DNA of 64,000 nucleotides from Erigeron canadensis (taxonomy: Eukaryota > Streptophyta > Magnoliopsida > Asterales > Asteraceae). The DNA is taken from assembly GCF_010389155.1 (NCBI RefSeq), contig NC_057763.1, positions 43,754,645-43,818,644 on the forward strand, read 5' to 3'. Position numbers and translations under genes: made by a program. Positions 52,080 through 64,000 of the stretch are shown here, piece by piece; positions within the stretch are counted from its first letter, which is position 1, and every line of letters starts with the position of its first letter. A model generated the notes under the pieces. It did no database searches, was not told where the DNA came from, and was given only the letters and a program-made list of their open reading frames with translations.

Positions 52080-52970
52080 GTTATTTGGTCCTCTTCGACT
52101 TGATGTTACTACACGAAGAAAGATTGTAATTTTATTTTTATCTTCCAGTAAATAATAAGTATTTACAAAATCTTTTTTAAATTGTCAAGTTGTAAATAGT
52201 TAGTTACCAACATTTTGTTATGGGTTATTAAATCGGAAAATAAATCAAAATTATAAATTGGTCTAATTTATACGAATATAACTTAAAATGAATGAGGTTT
52301 TTCTTATTGTTGCTTAGAATGGATAAGTTTTTTTTACCTCAATTTTGCAAGGTATGACATAACCGAAGATTGTCGAACCCTTCTCTAGTCTAGAGTCTAC
52401 TTAAGGAAAGAAAGAAGAGGAAGAGAAAGAAGAGAAGGTATATTCGATACTTTCGAGTTTCATTTAAAGTGCAAAAAGAAAGGGAAAAGACTAACATAGC
52501 TTCAATTACCTTCCATCCTTTCTTTCCACTTACAAGTTCTTGTTTGGTATTGATATATATTAAATAATTAAATTATATATCACCTTGAGAAAAACAAAAT
52601 ATGGAAAGATTGAAAGGCATGGACTATTTTTTACGGATCAAGACATTTTCCCAAGTTGGAGGAACTTATCTGTCCATCTGAAACCTCCTCTCAATCTCCT
52701 CCTAGTGAAATCCAAGGAATTGAAACTTTATAAGAACAGTGAGAGTGAATGACTTTAATCACCATTGTTAACTTCTTTTTAAGTATAAATCTTATTCACA
52801 AAGGCACAACTCACCCGAAACAACAGGGAAGTTTCCAAAACAACATCAAGGGGATTTACATTACAGAATATTCCAATCTTCCAAGCTAATAAAACTATCT
52901 TTTAATCTACTTTTAAATCATAAAAATCCATTAGCTTTGACATCACAAAAAACCTTCTCGCTACTCCCCT
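52080..52970. other. Gene-free region
   Basis: AT-rich sequence with an AG-rich patch at 52403-52440. The last part may be the 3' end of the LINE remnant that follows on the minus strand. Confidence 0.45.
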
Positions 52971-53417
52971 TCACATGCCCAAAACTCGTCTCGTTTCTCG
53001 CCATCCAAAGACACCAACACGTAACAAAAGTTGTCCTTTTAAACACCTTTCTTGCCTTTCGCCCCAAACCCACTTTCTTATGCAATTCAAGAAAAGATCA
53101 GTAGCAGTAGAGAAAGAAAGAGAATCATCCTTACAGCAACCGCTTAGCCGATGCCACACATCAGCAGAAAAACTGCACCTACACAAAAGATGCTCAGGCG
53201 CCTCCTCCCAAGACTCGCACAGAACACAGACAGTATTTCTGAAAGCACAATTACGAGCACCGTTGTTAACTATACAATGAAAGTTTATAGATTTAACCAG
53301 GACCTTGCCTAAAATATTAAAGAAAATAACCGGAGCATAAGAATGCTGCAGTACTTCATTAGCAAAAGCATCAAACAAAGCTTGTCGTAGTTGTAGCTGT
53401 TTAGAATATAAAATCAA
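52971..53417 (-). pseudogene. LINE remnant: reverse-transcriptase zinc-binding region
   Basis: A 148-codon open frame contains the zf-RVT pattern found at the C-terminal end of plant non-LTR retrotransposon polyproteins: CVLCESWEEAPEHLLCRC followed by FSADVWHRL. Only this tail is recognisable. The reverse transcriptase and endonuclease domains are absent, so this is a 5'-truncated copy, the usual fate of LINEs. Bases upstream on the minus strand (53418 onward) do not continue the polyprotein clearly. Confidence 0.8.
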
Positions 53418-54364
53418 AACAAAAGCTTGTTGTGATCACTTGTGTGCAATCACCAAAATTCGATAGCATGTCAATTTGCAGTCAGGCTCGACATTCTTGT
53501 AACCAGGCCTAAGTGCCTAACTAGCTTAGCAAAGTATTAATATCAGGTATAACTGGTTCTTGAATGGGACTGTCTCAATCAAGGACAGTCCAGATGCTCC
53601 ATAGATTACCTTCACTATAGCACGGAGCCCTAACTAGTATATCAAGGGTCAACTCATATGCCCGTGTATATGTAACACTTGAGGAGTCGATGACAAATTC
53701 CATTAAGCCAGTAGCGGGTATAACAGCGGTTCAGGGAGGTAAATATCTATAGCCTCAAACTTTATTCAACAGCCTTTGATGTAACAATAGAATATATTAA
53801 CAATGAGAATTATATGTTCCAATTATTGTTCATATACCATTGAGGAACCGCTCCTTGAACTATCCAGAATATTGCTGTTCCAAGGTTTGTGCACCCTACA
53901 TTGATGCGTGAATACCAGATGTGTGGATTGCATAGTAGTGTTGTTCCAAGGTTTGTACATCCTACATTGATGTGTGAATACTAGATGTTCAAATAGATAA
54001 GTTGAGTGCAAAATGAACACGCTTTCAAATTTCAATCCGTTCTTATGTTAGCGAGCATACTTTCAAAATCATCATCTAGACAAAACTGTAATGAGGTTAT
54101 AGGATATTGTTACCAGTCATTATAGTTGGGTCCCTTGACTGATTATAAATAGTTAACTAATTATAAACTACCTTAATGACTTAACGGATACAACTGAGTA
54201 TGACTCTACCACAACATAAATGGTAAAAGAAAGAGACAATTTATCGCAGAATGTATTCTACTAATAAAGTTCAAAACGTATAGCTTGTTTCAAATGAAAA
54301 TCGTTATAGAAACCGTATCTAAAGCTATAAAAGATGCTCAAGTACTACAACACAACTGATACCT
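53418..54364. other. Gene-free region with local duplication
   Basis: Downstream flank of the PPR gene. A segment of about 45 bases starting 'ttccaaggtttgt' occurs twice with a 66-base period (from 53878 and from 53944). No gene is recognisable. Confidence 0.6.
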
Positions 54365-56494
54365 CTATTGACTACCAGCAAAAGATCCAACTCTTGATTG
54401 CACCCACGACACTATATCCTCTCTAGTTGCTACAAAAACACCTGGTTTTTCTTCACTTTGCCTAAATGGTGCAGAAAGCTTCACCACATGTGATTCAAAC
54501 GCATTTGCCAACCCTTGAGAATACTTATGAGTCCCTGCACCTGTGCTAGCGGATAGCAACTCTGGCAGAGGTTCCTGGCGGTTAACCATTTCACTAAAAG
54601 TCCCAACCCATTCTTCAAACGCCGTGTGGGCTGCACCTACAGATAGTGACCTCACATTTAAACGCCATTCTTCAGGAGTCTTTGTGTGTAATCCAGGGTA
54701 TAACCCGTACATGGTTCCCATGTAGAGAAGTTCATGGGCCCTCCCATCAAGATTTCTTTTTCTACAAACATCAATTAGACAATTACAGAACGGCCTACGC
54801 GCTTCAACTTCAGTGTTGTTTAGTATATCTTTGAACTCCACCTTCAACTGCTCAAACCCAGTTGTATCCACTTCTAATAATTTAACAAAAGAAACCAATC
54901 TCGGGTTTGCTTGCTGTAAACAAGCAATTACTTTATCCAAATCATCACCATTTTCACAATAAGATACAACGGATAACAAGCACCCACATAACCTATCATC
55001 AGGCCGAACACCCTTTTTAAGCGATGTCTCGAAAACCATCAACAAATCATCCATTCGTCTAGCCCGGCCCAAACACTGAATCAAACAAGTACAGCCCATA
55101 ACATTAATCCCTACATTCTCCTTTGACATTTCATCAAATAAAGCCATCGCCTTTTCAACATTCCCACCACTTCCATATATGTTAAGCATTGCAGTGTAAC
55201 TCCAACTATCTGGTTTACAGTGTTCAGACACCTTCATGTCATCAAACAATTTTTCAGCTTCTTCTTGTAAACCAAGATCAGCACACATGCTTAGTAATGT
55301 ATTATAAAGAATAAAATCCATTGGCCACCCATTCGATTTCATTCTTTGCCATAAATCCAATGCGTCTCTAGCCCATCTTGCTTTCCCATAAATCTTAACC
55401 AATGAAGTAAGCGTTTTAGCATCTGGTGAAATACCTGCAGACACCATTTCTTCAAACAAACTCCTTGCCAAACCGGGTTTTCCAGCCTTCCCCATTGCTT
55501 CTAATAAAGTATTAAACACAACCAGATTAGGCTTCACCCCTAAAGCCTTCATTTCTAGCAAAACGTATCTTATACCATCATAATCACCCGCCTCACCAAA
55601 CATTTTAGCCAAAACCGCAAACGCAATTGCATCAGGGGTCCATCCGCTCGCTCTCCCTCTTTCATACAAACTCATTACCTCCTCAACTTTTCCTAACTTA
55701 GCATACACATCTAAAACAGCAGAATAAGTAACTTCATCAGGCATCAATCCAGTTTTATACATTCTTTCAAACCATTCAACCGCCTTATCAAAAAGGTTCG
55801 ACCTTTTAGCACATGTAATAATCGTTGAATACGTAATATTATCCAATTGAATCTCATTATCAATCATTTCATTAGCAAGATCTTCAATAAGCTGAAACTG
55901 TCTACCAAATCTTAAAGACTTCATAGTAACATTATAAAAAATAGTTTCCATGGGAAACGAATCTTGGGTTTTAAGCCAATTAAAAAAAGCCAGTGCCTTT
56001 TCCCATGGTTTCAAACTATTAAGCACCAAAAGTGAATTCTCTCTAGTGGGTGGATGTGGGATTTCTTCAAGAACTTTCAAGAAAGCATCTTGTGAATTTT
56101 CGCATTCATTAAGCTTTTTCGAAAACAACTTAAGGTCTCTAATTTGAGGGTTATGTGAATAAGAAGTTCTTTGTTGTCTTTGAAGATTAAGAACAGAAGG
56201 TCTGGGCTTTGTGGGGTTGACCCAAATGGATTTAGGCTTGGTCAACAATTTTTGGGTTGATGACTTCTGTGGGGTGTCAGATAAGATAGTTGTGGATAAG
56301 GTCTGAAGTTGATCAGCTAAAGATGGGTTCTGCTTCTTGGGTTCTTCAGATAAATCGGGTTTTGGTGGTGATTTTGAGGAATTACAGTAAAAATATGGTG
56401 ACTTTCTAGTTCTTGTTTTATAACTAAGATGAAGATGGTGTTTTAGGTCTAATGAATTTGGTATATCAAAAGAAGTAAAGAATGTAGAAGCCAT
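54365..56494 (-). CDS. SOT1: PPR-SMR protein, chloroplast (SOT1/PPR53-like)
   Basis: Intronless gene, 709 residues. The N-terminal 50 or so residues are Ser/Thr/Lys-rich, a plastid transit peptide. About ten P-class pentatricopeptide repeats follow (about 185-540), for example NITYSTIITCAKRSNLFDKA, DEVTYSAVLDVYAKLGKVEE and PNLVVFNTLLEAMGKAGKPG. These bind specific RNA. The C-terminus (about 605-700) is an SMR domain with the motif RLNVRSLSVGAA and a glycine motif STGAGTHK. By memory of sequence it matches Arabidopsis At5g46580 (SOT1, maize PPR53) much better than SVR7. That protein protects and trims the 5' end of the chloroplast 23S-4.5S rRNA precursor. One odd point is Asn613 (codon 54658-54656), where the family has Asp in LDVR/LDxH. 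Start codon is the first Met, at the transit peptide. Confidence 0.92.
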   Translation of the reverse strand: MASTFFTSFDIPNSLDLKHHLHLSYKTRTRKSPYFYCNSSKSPPKPDLSEEPKKQNPSLADQLQTLSTTILSDTPQKSSTQKLLTKPKSIWVNPTKPRPSVLNLQRQQRTSYSHNPQIRDLKLFSKKLNECENSQDAFLKVLEEIPHPPTRENSLLVLNSLKPWEKALAFFNWLKTQDSFPMETIFYNVTMKSLRFGRQFQLIEDLANEMIDNEIQLDNITYSTIITCAKRSNLFDKAVEWFERMYKTGLMPDEVTYSAVLDVYAKLGKVEEVMSLYERGRASGWTPDAIAFAVLAKMFGEAGDYDGIRYVLLEMKALGVKPNLVVFNTLLEAMGKAGKPGLARSLFEEMVSAGISPDAKTLTSLVKIYGKARWARDALDLWQRMKSNGWPMDFILYNTLLSMCADLGLQEEAEKLFDDMKVSEHCKPDSWSYTAMLNIYGSGGNVEKAMALFDEMSKENVGINVMGCTCLIQCLGRARRMDDLLMVFETSLKKGVRPDDRLCGCLLSVVSYCENGDDLDKVIACLQQANPRLVSFVKLLEVDTTGFEQLKVEFKDILNNTEVEARRPFCNCLIDVCRKRNLDGRAHELLYMGTMYGLYPGLHTKTPEEWRLNVRSLSVGAAHTAFEEWVGTFSEMVNRQEPLPELLSASTGAGTHKYSQGLANAFESHVVKLSAPFRQSEEKPGVFVATREDIVSWVQSRVGSFAGSQ

Positions 56495-58354
56495 CTATGT
56501 ATGTGTGTGTGTAAATGGAGAGTGAACTTACAGTTTTAATTGATGGCCAAAACCCATGAAGAAGCTGAAAAGAGATTGAAGAAGGGGGGTTTTGAGGGAG
56601 AGGAAGGGGTTAAGATTTATGAGAAGAGTGTATGGCCCTTGTGTTAGGTTTGTTTTTGGATATTTTTTGTGTAACGTTATCCCAAGAAAATGACTTCAGG
56701 GCAAGAAATTGAGAATGATGCCTTAAATTTTGCGTATAAAAAAAAACTGCGTGAAAAATGTTACAGTAAAACTTTGGCATGTTTTTCAGCAAGAAGAGTA
56801 ATCTCGAAAAGAGTAATTTGTGAACGTTTTTATTTTTTTTAAACTTAGCAACTTTATATACCGTACTTGTTTTTTTATTAAAAAAGATATACAACCTTTG
56901 CTATTAAATTATACGAATGTGTGTAATGAAATCCATGAATCAGGTTTATTTGAGCCATGACCAAAGCATAATCTTTATAAGATGGGAGGGGAGGTAATAT
57001 GTGTATCATCATTTTCAGTCATGCACCATTAAATATATTTTATATTATTGTACAGTATAATACTTACTTTTGTATTTTTTTATTACTAAAAAAAATGATG
57101 TATAAATCATCACCCTGATAAATAGCGTTAGCATAGGTACAAAGCAACTAATGACCCAAGGGGGAAGCAATTTTCTCTTTGCATGAGTATTCAATAACCT
57201 GTAAGTTTTTCGGTTAATAGACTATTAAAGGAATCCAACACGGTTCCACCTTCTAAGTTTATTTCATTCTCATAGTCATTTCTTATTATGTACTAGACTA
57301 GAAGACATGAACAAAGTTCGTTTAATATTGTAAAAAAGGATCATAATATACTTTGGAATACATATTTCGTGCTGTAAAAGTATCCTTCTTGTAATATGAC
57401 TTTAAAACTATAAGGAGGGTAATTTGCTATGTTTAGATTCCAGTTAAATAGAAATATCCTGATAAAAATTATTCTATTTGACTAGGTAATTAACCCGGGT
57501 TCAACCCGGACCGTTTAATTAAAAAGTTAAAACCAAAAAGTATATAGAAATATGTATGTAATTTGTTGTCAATACATTATAATTTAATATTGAGATAACA
57601 AGATACTTGTAAAGATAAACATTAATATATAAAACCCAATTAAGGTGATGAAAAAGTAAAAAAACTAAGATAAATCAATGGTAGATATGGATTTAAAAAT
57701 AAAGAATTAAAATAAAGTCGATCATTTTTCATATTAATTATAAAAAAAATTAAAGTTAAACAAATAATATGAAAAAAAGAGATTATATATATAGGGTCTA
57801 ATAAAAAATATATTAAAAGAAAAGAAAAATAATTATGACATTATATATGTTTAAAAAATAGTTTAGAAAAAATGTTGGCATGACACATTTTTTTCTTTTC
57901 ATTAGAGATGGTATCTAATATCTTGTTACAAATAATTCTGAGAAAAACGTAAAAATACGTGGGTTATGAATCATAATAAAAGAAAGCCTACACGTAGAAG
58001 CTAATGTTTGGAAATGAAACAACTCAGCAAGTTGGACATCATCAATTGGTTTTGGGTAAAGATTTGGTAATAGTCACTTAGTAAGGCTTATCACAGCCAG
58101 GACCAAAAGGATGGCCTGTATAAAACGAGTAGCAGAATACAAAAATTAATGTGGATGCTGCAGGACATAACTATCATAACTCATCAATAATAGCATAACC
58201 TAACCACAAATCCAACATCAAATCTCAAATATCCAAGATCTCTAAAACCAGCAAAATATCCAAGATTAAGAAATAACAAGCAAGTTTCAACACAAATTCC
58301 AAAATTTCCAGTAACTGGAACTTTTGAGACTGCAACAAGCATCCAAACAGCAGC
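56495..58354. other. Gene-free region
   Basis: The first 150 bases are the leader and promoter of the PPR gene. The remainder is AT-rich, with no domain-bearing frame. The part nearest 58354 is the 3' UTR of the eL20 gene on the minus strand. Confidence 0.5.
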
Positions 58355-59936
<1,582 letters not shown>

Positions 59937-62045
59937 TTTTTTTCGGTGGGTCTTCAACGGTGACTGCTGCTGTATGTGTGTGTGTGAGAGAGAGAGGCGT
60001 GAAGACAGAAAGAGTTTAGGGTAAAATAGGTTTAGTATATGTATATATGTGGGCGACTACCAAACCCTAGCTGTTAGATTGGGCTAGCCCAAACACAATT
60101 CCTCTTTATACTAAAAGCCCAATGGTTATCAACATTAACTTAGAAAAATATAGACTAATTTGTTCAAATTTGTTTTACTTAACATAAGTTTCATTCTCAT
60201 GTTAAAAGATATATAATAATAAAAATTATTGACATTGTAAGATTTTTAGTATTATGTTTTTCATAGATATGTAAAAAAAAAAAAAAAATTAACATTCAGT
60301 CGGCATATGACATCAAAGAAATCTCAATGTGTAATGGTGAGGCTTTGTACATGCTCTAGACAATGACCATGATTCGTAACAAGTATTCGGAAGGAAAACA
60401 CCAAGGTTTTTCATCTGTGAAAATCGAACTCAAGACCTCGGGTAAAACCAATTGGGCTAGCCATCAATAACATATTTGTTTTTCTTTCCTAGGTTTTGTT
60501 AAACATCAATAGTGCTTAAAGGATAAGGTGGAGAGAATTCATAAACATCGATCATTTTCATATTAGTACTTTCTAAACCCAAAAACTTTTTATTTTGTAA
60601 TATTGAATTGGATTTTTAATACTTCTAGAATGTTTTTTCATTTGTGTTTGCGACCGTTTGTGTTCGGCCATGAACCACACAAATTTATTAATGAACTAAT
60701 ATGAATATAGTTTCAGATTCATTTATCCGTTCATGCACCTTTTATAAAATTAAATGAACTAATATGAACAAACTTTCCTTTCATTTGTGTTTGATTATAG
60801 CTGTACATAGACTAAAGGATCACTCATGAATTCTTTGTAGCACTAGTCCCACAAGCTTTTGGTGGTCTTATTATCACATCACATACCAATATGGGGCATT
60901 CGACTAGGATGAAGTTGTAGCAAGATGGTTGTACGGGAACAAGTAGTTGGATTGAAACCCGCAATGAAATTCCTTTCAAGTTCTAACCATGTTGAGGGAT
61001 GGTGAATTAGAAAACCTAAGATTCCTAATTTCTTTACTAATCATTAATCGAAAATCAAGATAAAACAATCACTTTAGTGATATTGAAAACACGTGATCCC
61101 ACTCTAACCTCGAGATGTAGAATCGTCTTGCACCATATCTAGTGAATTTGTTAAAGGAGCTATGGCCCATGCCTCGTACAAGGATGACTTTTGCCTATTG
61201 GTGCAATGAACTAGGTTAGGTTTATAATTCAACAATTAATCTCCGGCCTAAGCTTGCGTTTTTGAAATTTAAAAGTTCTGGAGTTGACGCTTCAAAGTTT
61301 TAATTTTTGTTTTTTTATAGGTAGATTCGGAAGGGAGTTCATATTCGTACCACAACTTTACACCACATGTTTGTACAGTACGCTGTAAATCTTGTATATT
61401 ATGGTACATAATTCATTTCTTGTGGTACGTTTATCATTTCCCATTGGGAAAACATATTTCCTTTCTCAATTAGTAACCCATGTTTTTGTTAGATATAAAC
61501 CAAACAAAACATAAACACGAGTTCACCTGATGAATCACAAGACTAAACACACAAAACTGAATACTAAATTGCACAAGTAGCTAAAGAAAATCAAACTAAA
61601 GCCTTGGTCAATGCTACTAGTCAGTATGAAACGGAAAGCAACACACACTCCTAACCATCTTTGATCTATTAATTTACCATCAGTGGATCCATTCAACAGA
61701 AAGATTGTTATATGCGAATAGAAGGATCAAATATTCAATACTTCCCTGGAATCTGAATACTGAAATCCTGAAGGTTGAAGAACCATCCATAAATATGAGT
61801 TTATGATTTCAGGGTTCACTTGTTGATTCACATATGTTAATAAAGCATGATGCTTTGTATTGATGGTTCATTAACAAGCCTGTATGTAAATGAAGTGGTT
61901 CCAAACTTACGTGCCAGAATAAAAGTAATATTACAATAAAAAACCATAATCACCTTCAAAGTAACTTTACAGCAACCAATCCACGTTTTTTCCACAATTA
62001 CTTGGTGAATATACAATATCCAAACTATACGTGAAAGCATACCAA
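59937..62045. other. Gene-free region between eL20 and L18a-like
   Basis: Contains the eL20 promoter and leader (59937-60060, with a GT/GA run near 59975-59995), a SINE-like element (60272-60470), AT-rich DNA, and the 3' flank of the L18a-like gene. The region 60640-60830 contains repeated 'gaactaatatgaa' strings. Confidence 0.5.
60272..60470 (-). mobile_element. tRNA-derived SINE-like retroposon, minus strand
   Basis: On the minus strand, an A-box-like GGCTAGCCCAATTGG (60463-60449) is followed closely by a B-box-like TTGAGTTCGATT (60434-60423). A body then ends in a long T-run (plus-strand A-run, about 60272-60288), as in T-tailed plant SINEs of the Au type. About 200 bp. Confidence 0.6.
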
Positions 62046-63891
62046 TTACCAGTCGTATCTGGCCCTCTGCACACCAAGACTGACGGCAATCAAAACCAAA
62101 AATGCCTGCACACAACCATTTGTAGCATGCGTTAACAACACATAATCTTAATTCTGGAAATCAGACTTACAAATATCTGCACACAAATTATTTTTACATG
62201 TTTGTACGTAAATATAAACCTATGTATATGTGCATTGCATACATGTCCGTATGTAGTTGTAAAGAAACAAAACATCAAGTGTCATTCTTCAGATAGGTCA
62301 AAAAGCATACTAAATAACTAAACATACTCACCGCTATAGTGCAGGCAACCAGTCCTGCTTTCTCTCTGTAATCCACGCGCACGCACATTAGGATGAAAGC
62401 TCCAATATACCATGGAACAGCCCCAAAAAAGAAACCTAGAAAGAAACTGCCAGAACCAACTCAAAAACTTCAGCATATTTGATCAATTAACAATTGAAGT
62501 ATGCTTGTTGGACGATTCAAGATGGCAAAATGGGTGTATGGGTAGCAAGCAGTTTTTATGCTGTCCGAAAGATTATTTGCCCGAGAACTTATATGTATTT
62601 ATACAAATATTGTGTCAAACGTGATTAATCTAATTAAAAATTAGTAATACAGAGTGATGATTTAGCAGATTTTATGTATTAAAAATACACTTTGGACAGC
62701 TTTTGACCCATTTTATCAGTTCCCTCTTACGCTACTGTTGGATAGCTTTTGACCCATTTTGTGAATTCCCTGTTACGCTACTTTTTCATTTTTAGTTTAC
62801 CCAATGTAATCCAAGTAAACCCATTTATAAGTAAGAACGGTCAAAATTGCCACCCCTGGTGTGGGTGTAAAAACTCTTTATAGCGTACACTTACAGGAAC
62901 CAGCCAATCCCACAACCACAGCAAGGAAGGGTTCTTCGCTCTACTAACACAGGTGTTCCGGACGCAATCACAATGCCTGAAGGAGAATCAAGTAGCGAAT
63001 CATTAATAAGCAAGACATATGCAGAAAATAATACACCGTAACAATGGTTAGTTTAAGCTCTCTTTTAGATCTTGATATATACACAACGGTATTAACTGTT
63101 ATATCTTGAACATTAAAATTTCAACAGATCATACTTGATGTTTACGTATCTATAAACTATGAAATGCAACCAATTAACAGATCTTGGCCTCTTGGGGTTG
63201 GAAGAAGCTTCAACAATATAACAAGTTATTTCTTCTTAAAATAATTCTTTGACACTGAACTATTAAGTTTCAAGACATTATCTTTGTTAATCAATGTAAA
63301 AATTAGATAATTCAAAAATCTTCCATTTACAAAGTCCATCCCTTGATTAGTGAAACCTTGTTGATAATTCAAATGTGTATCCTTATAATAACTCTTGCCT
63401 AAAACCTATTTCTGGCTCCACTTGGGGGGCATGGAAGTAGAAACCAACTTACTAATTCTACATGAGTAGTCTGGGACATGATTTCTGAATGTTTCGATAG
63501 ATATCAAGTTGATAACATATCTTAAACTAAGAAGAAGAAAAAAAAGATATAAAAAGCCTAAATCTTGTTAGAAATAAAAGAAACCTGGAACGGTGGTTTG
63601 GTAGCCATGATGGTAGTAGGGCTGCTGCTGCTGATGATGGTGGGCGTGTTGCTGTGGCGGAGGAAAGGGTTGTGGGAACCCTAGCGGTGGTTGGTAAGAC
63701 TGTTGTTGTGAAGAGGGAGGATAAGCTGGTGGTTGTTGAGGATGATTAGCCACGCCTTGAAAGGTACCGTAATAATTCTGATAATTATAATAAGCCTGTT
63801 GTTCTGATGGTGGTGCTGACGGAGACGGTTGTTGTTGATTCGGGGGATAAACCGCCGCGCCCCTGTTCTTACTTTCTTCTTTTTCGCTCAT
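62046..63891 (-). CDS. '60S ribosomal protein L18a-like' small membrane protein
   Basis: Four exons join in frame to 187 residues: 63891-63585, 62976-62895, 62446-62332 and 62105-62046. Residues 1-100 are low-complexity and rich in Pro, Gln, His and Tyr (NYYGTFQGVANHP, GFPQPFPPPQQ, HHGYQTTVPG). A Cys-rich turn follows (RRTLPCCGCGIGWFL), then two hydrophobic segments (FFLGFFFGAVPWYIGAFILM and LVACTIAAFLVLIAVSLGV), so it is a membrane protein. Despite its database name it has no ribosomal sequence. The name comes from the similarly placed At1g29970 next to a true L18a gene in Arabidopsis. Its function is unknown to me; the Cys-rich motif could be palmitoylated. Here too it lies next to eL20, on the same strand. 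Confidence 0.9.
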
Positions 63892-64000
63892 GTCTTCTTT
63901 CTTCTCTTTGATGAAATTGGTTTAATTTGATCGGAATCTCAAGGTCAATCGTCTTTGGATCCCTCTGCTTTAAATTATTGATTTATCGAATGAATTTTTG
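63892..64000 (-). promoter_or_regulatory. 5' leader/promoter of L18a-like gene
   Basis: Pyrimidine/purine-biased leader (ctcttctttct-type tracts) upstream of the ATG at 63891. It is cut by the window edge, and no TATA box is evident in these 109 bases. Confidence 0.45.

Noticed and set aside
52975..53280. Plus-strand open frame of 101 codons
   Set aside because: Antisense shadow of the LINE zinc-binding region.

Overview
The window is nuclear DNA of a flowering plant. Its genes have GT-AG introns, the intergenic DNA is AT-rich and full of short transposons, and the products include chloroplast-targeted proteins, arabinogalactan peptides and a plant-type aromatic amino acid decarboxylase. The protein sequences look like an asterid, perhaps Asteraceae, but that assignment is only an impression. 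No organelle, bacterial or CRISPR-like features were seen.

Layout. 1-3.9 kb: a foldback repeat and a decayed PIF/Harbinger-like element carrying a MYB/SANT-like gene. 4.1-8.3 kb (+): a broken copy of PIG-L, a GPI-anchor enzyme. 9.0-10.3 kb: a non-autonomous Mutator-like element with a clean 9-bp target-site duplication. 10.8-14.8 kb (+): a small HMG-box protein like Arabidopsis HMGB14. 15-21 kb: gene-free DNA with several inverted-repeat elements. 21.2-26.0 kb (+): chloroplast KAS I. 26.7-29.4 kb (+): a dead hAT transposon containing a smaller nested insert. 29.7-34.5 kb (+): MCM3 in 16 exons. 34.9-39.3 kb: an arabinogalactan-peptide cluster with three intact genes and one broken copy. 41.9-43.4 kb (+): an aromatic amino acid decarboxylase pseudogene. 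43.9-45.1 kb (-): a DUF1295 membrane reductase-like protein. 45-50 kb: gene-free, with a SINE-like element. 50.6-51.0 kb (-): eIF1A. 51.3-52.1 kb: a Harbinger-type MITE. 53.0-53.4 kb (-): a LINE remnant. 54.4-56.5 kb (-): a PPR-SMR chloroplast RNA protein (SOT1/PPR53 type). 58.4-59.9 kb (-): ribosomal protein eL20 (L18a). 62.0-63.9 kb (-): the small membrane protein called 'L18a-like'.

The genes are mostly unrelated housekeeping genes: fatty acid synthesis, DNA replication, translation and chloroplast RNA metabolism. They do not form a pathway. From memory, several have Arabidopsis counterparts that are also close together (KAS I/MCM3/SOT1; HMGB14/eL20; eL20/L18a-like), so the window probably keeps an old syntenic block. 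The spliced models of HMGB14, KAS I, MCM3, DUF1295, eL20 and L18a-like were checked by exon-length arithmetic and each stays in frame. No clearly new system was found. The best leads are the decaying PIG-L and decarboxylase copies, the Asp-to-Asn change in the SMR motif of the PPR protein, and the AG-peptide cluster with its duplicated promoters.
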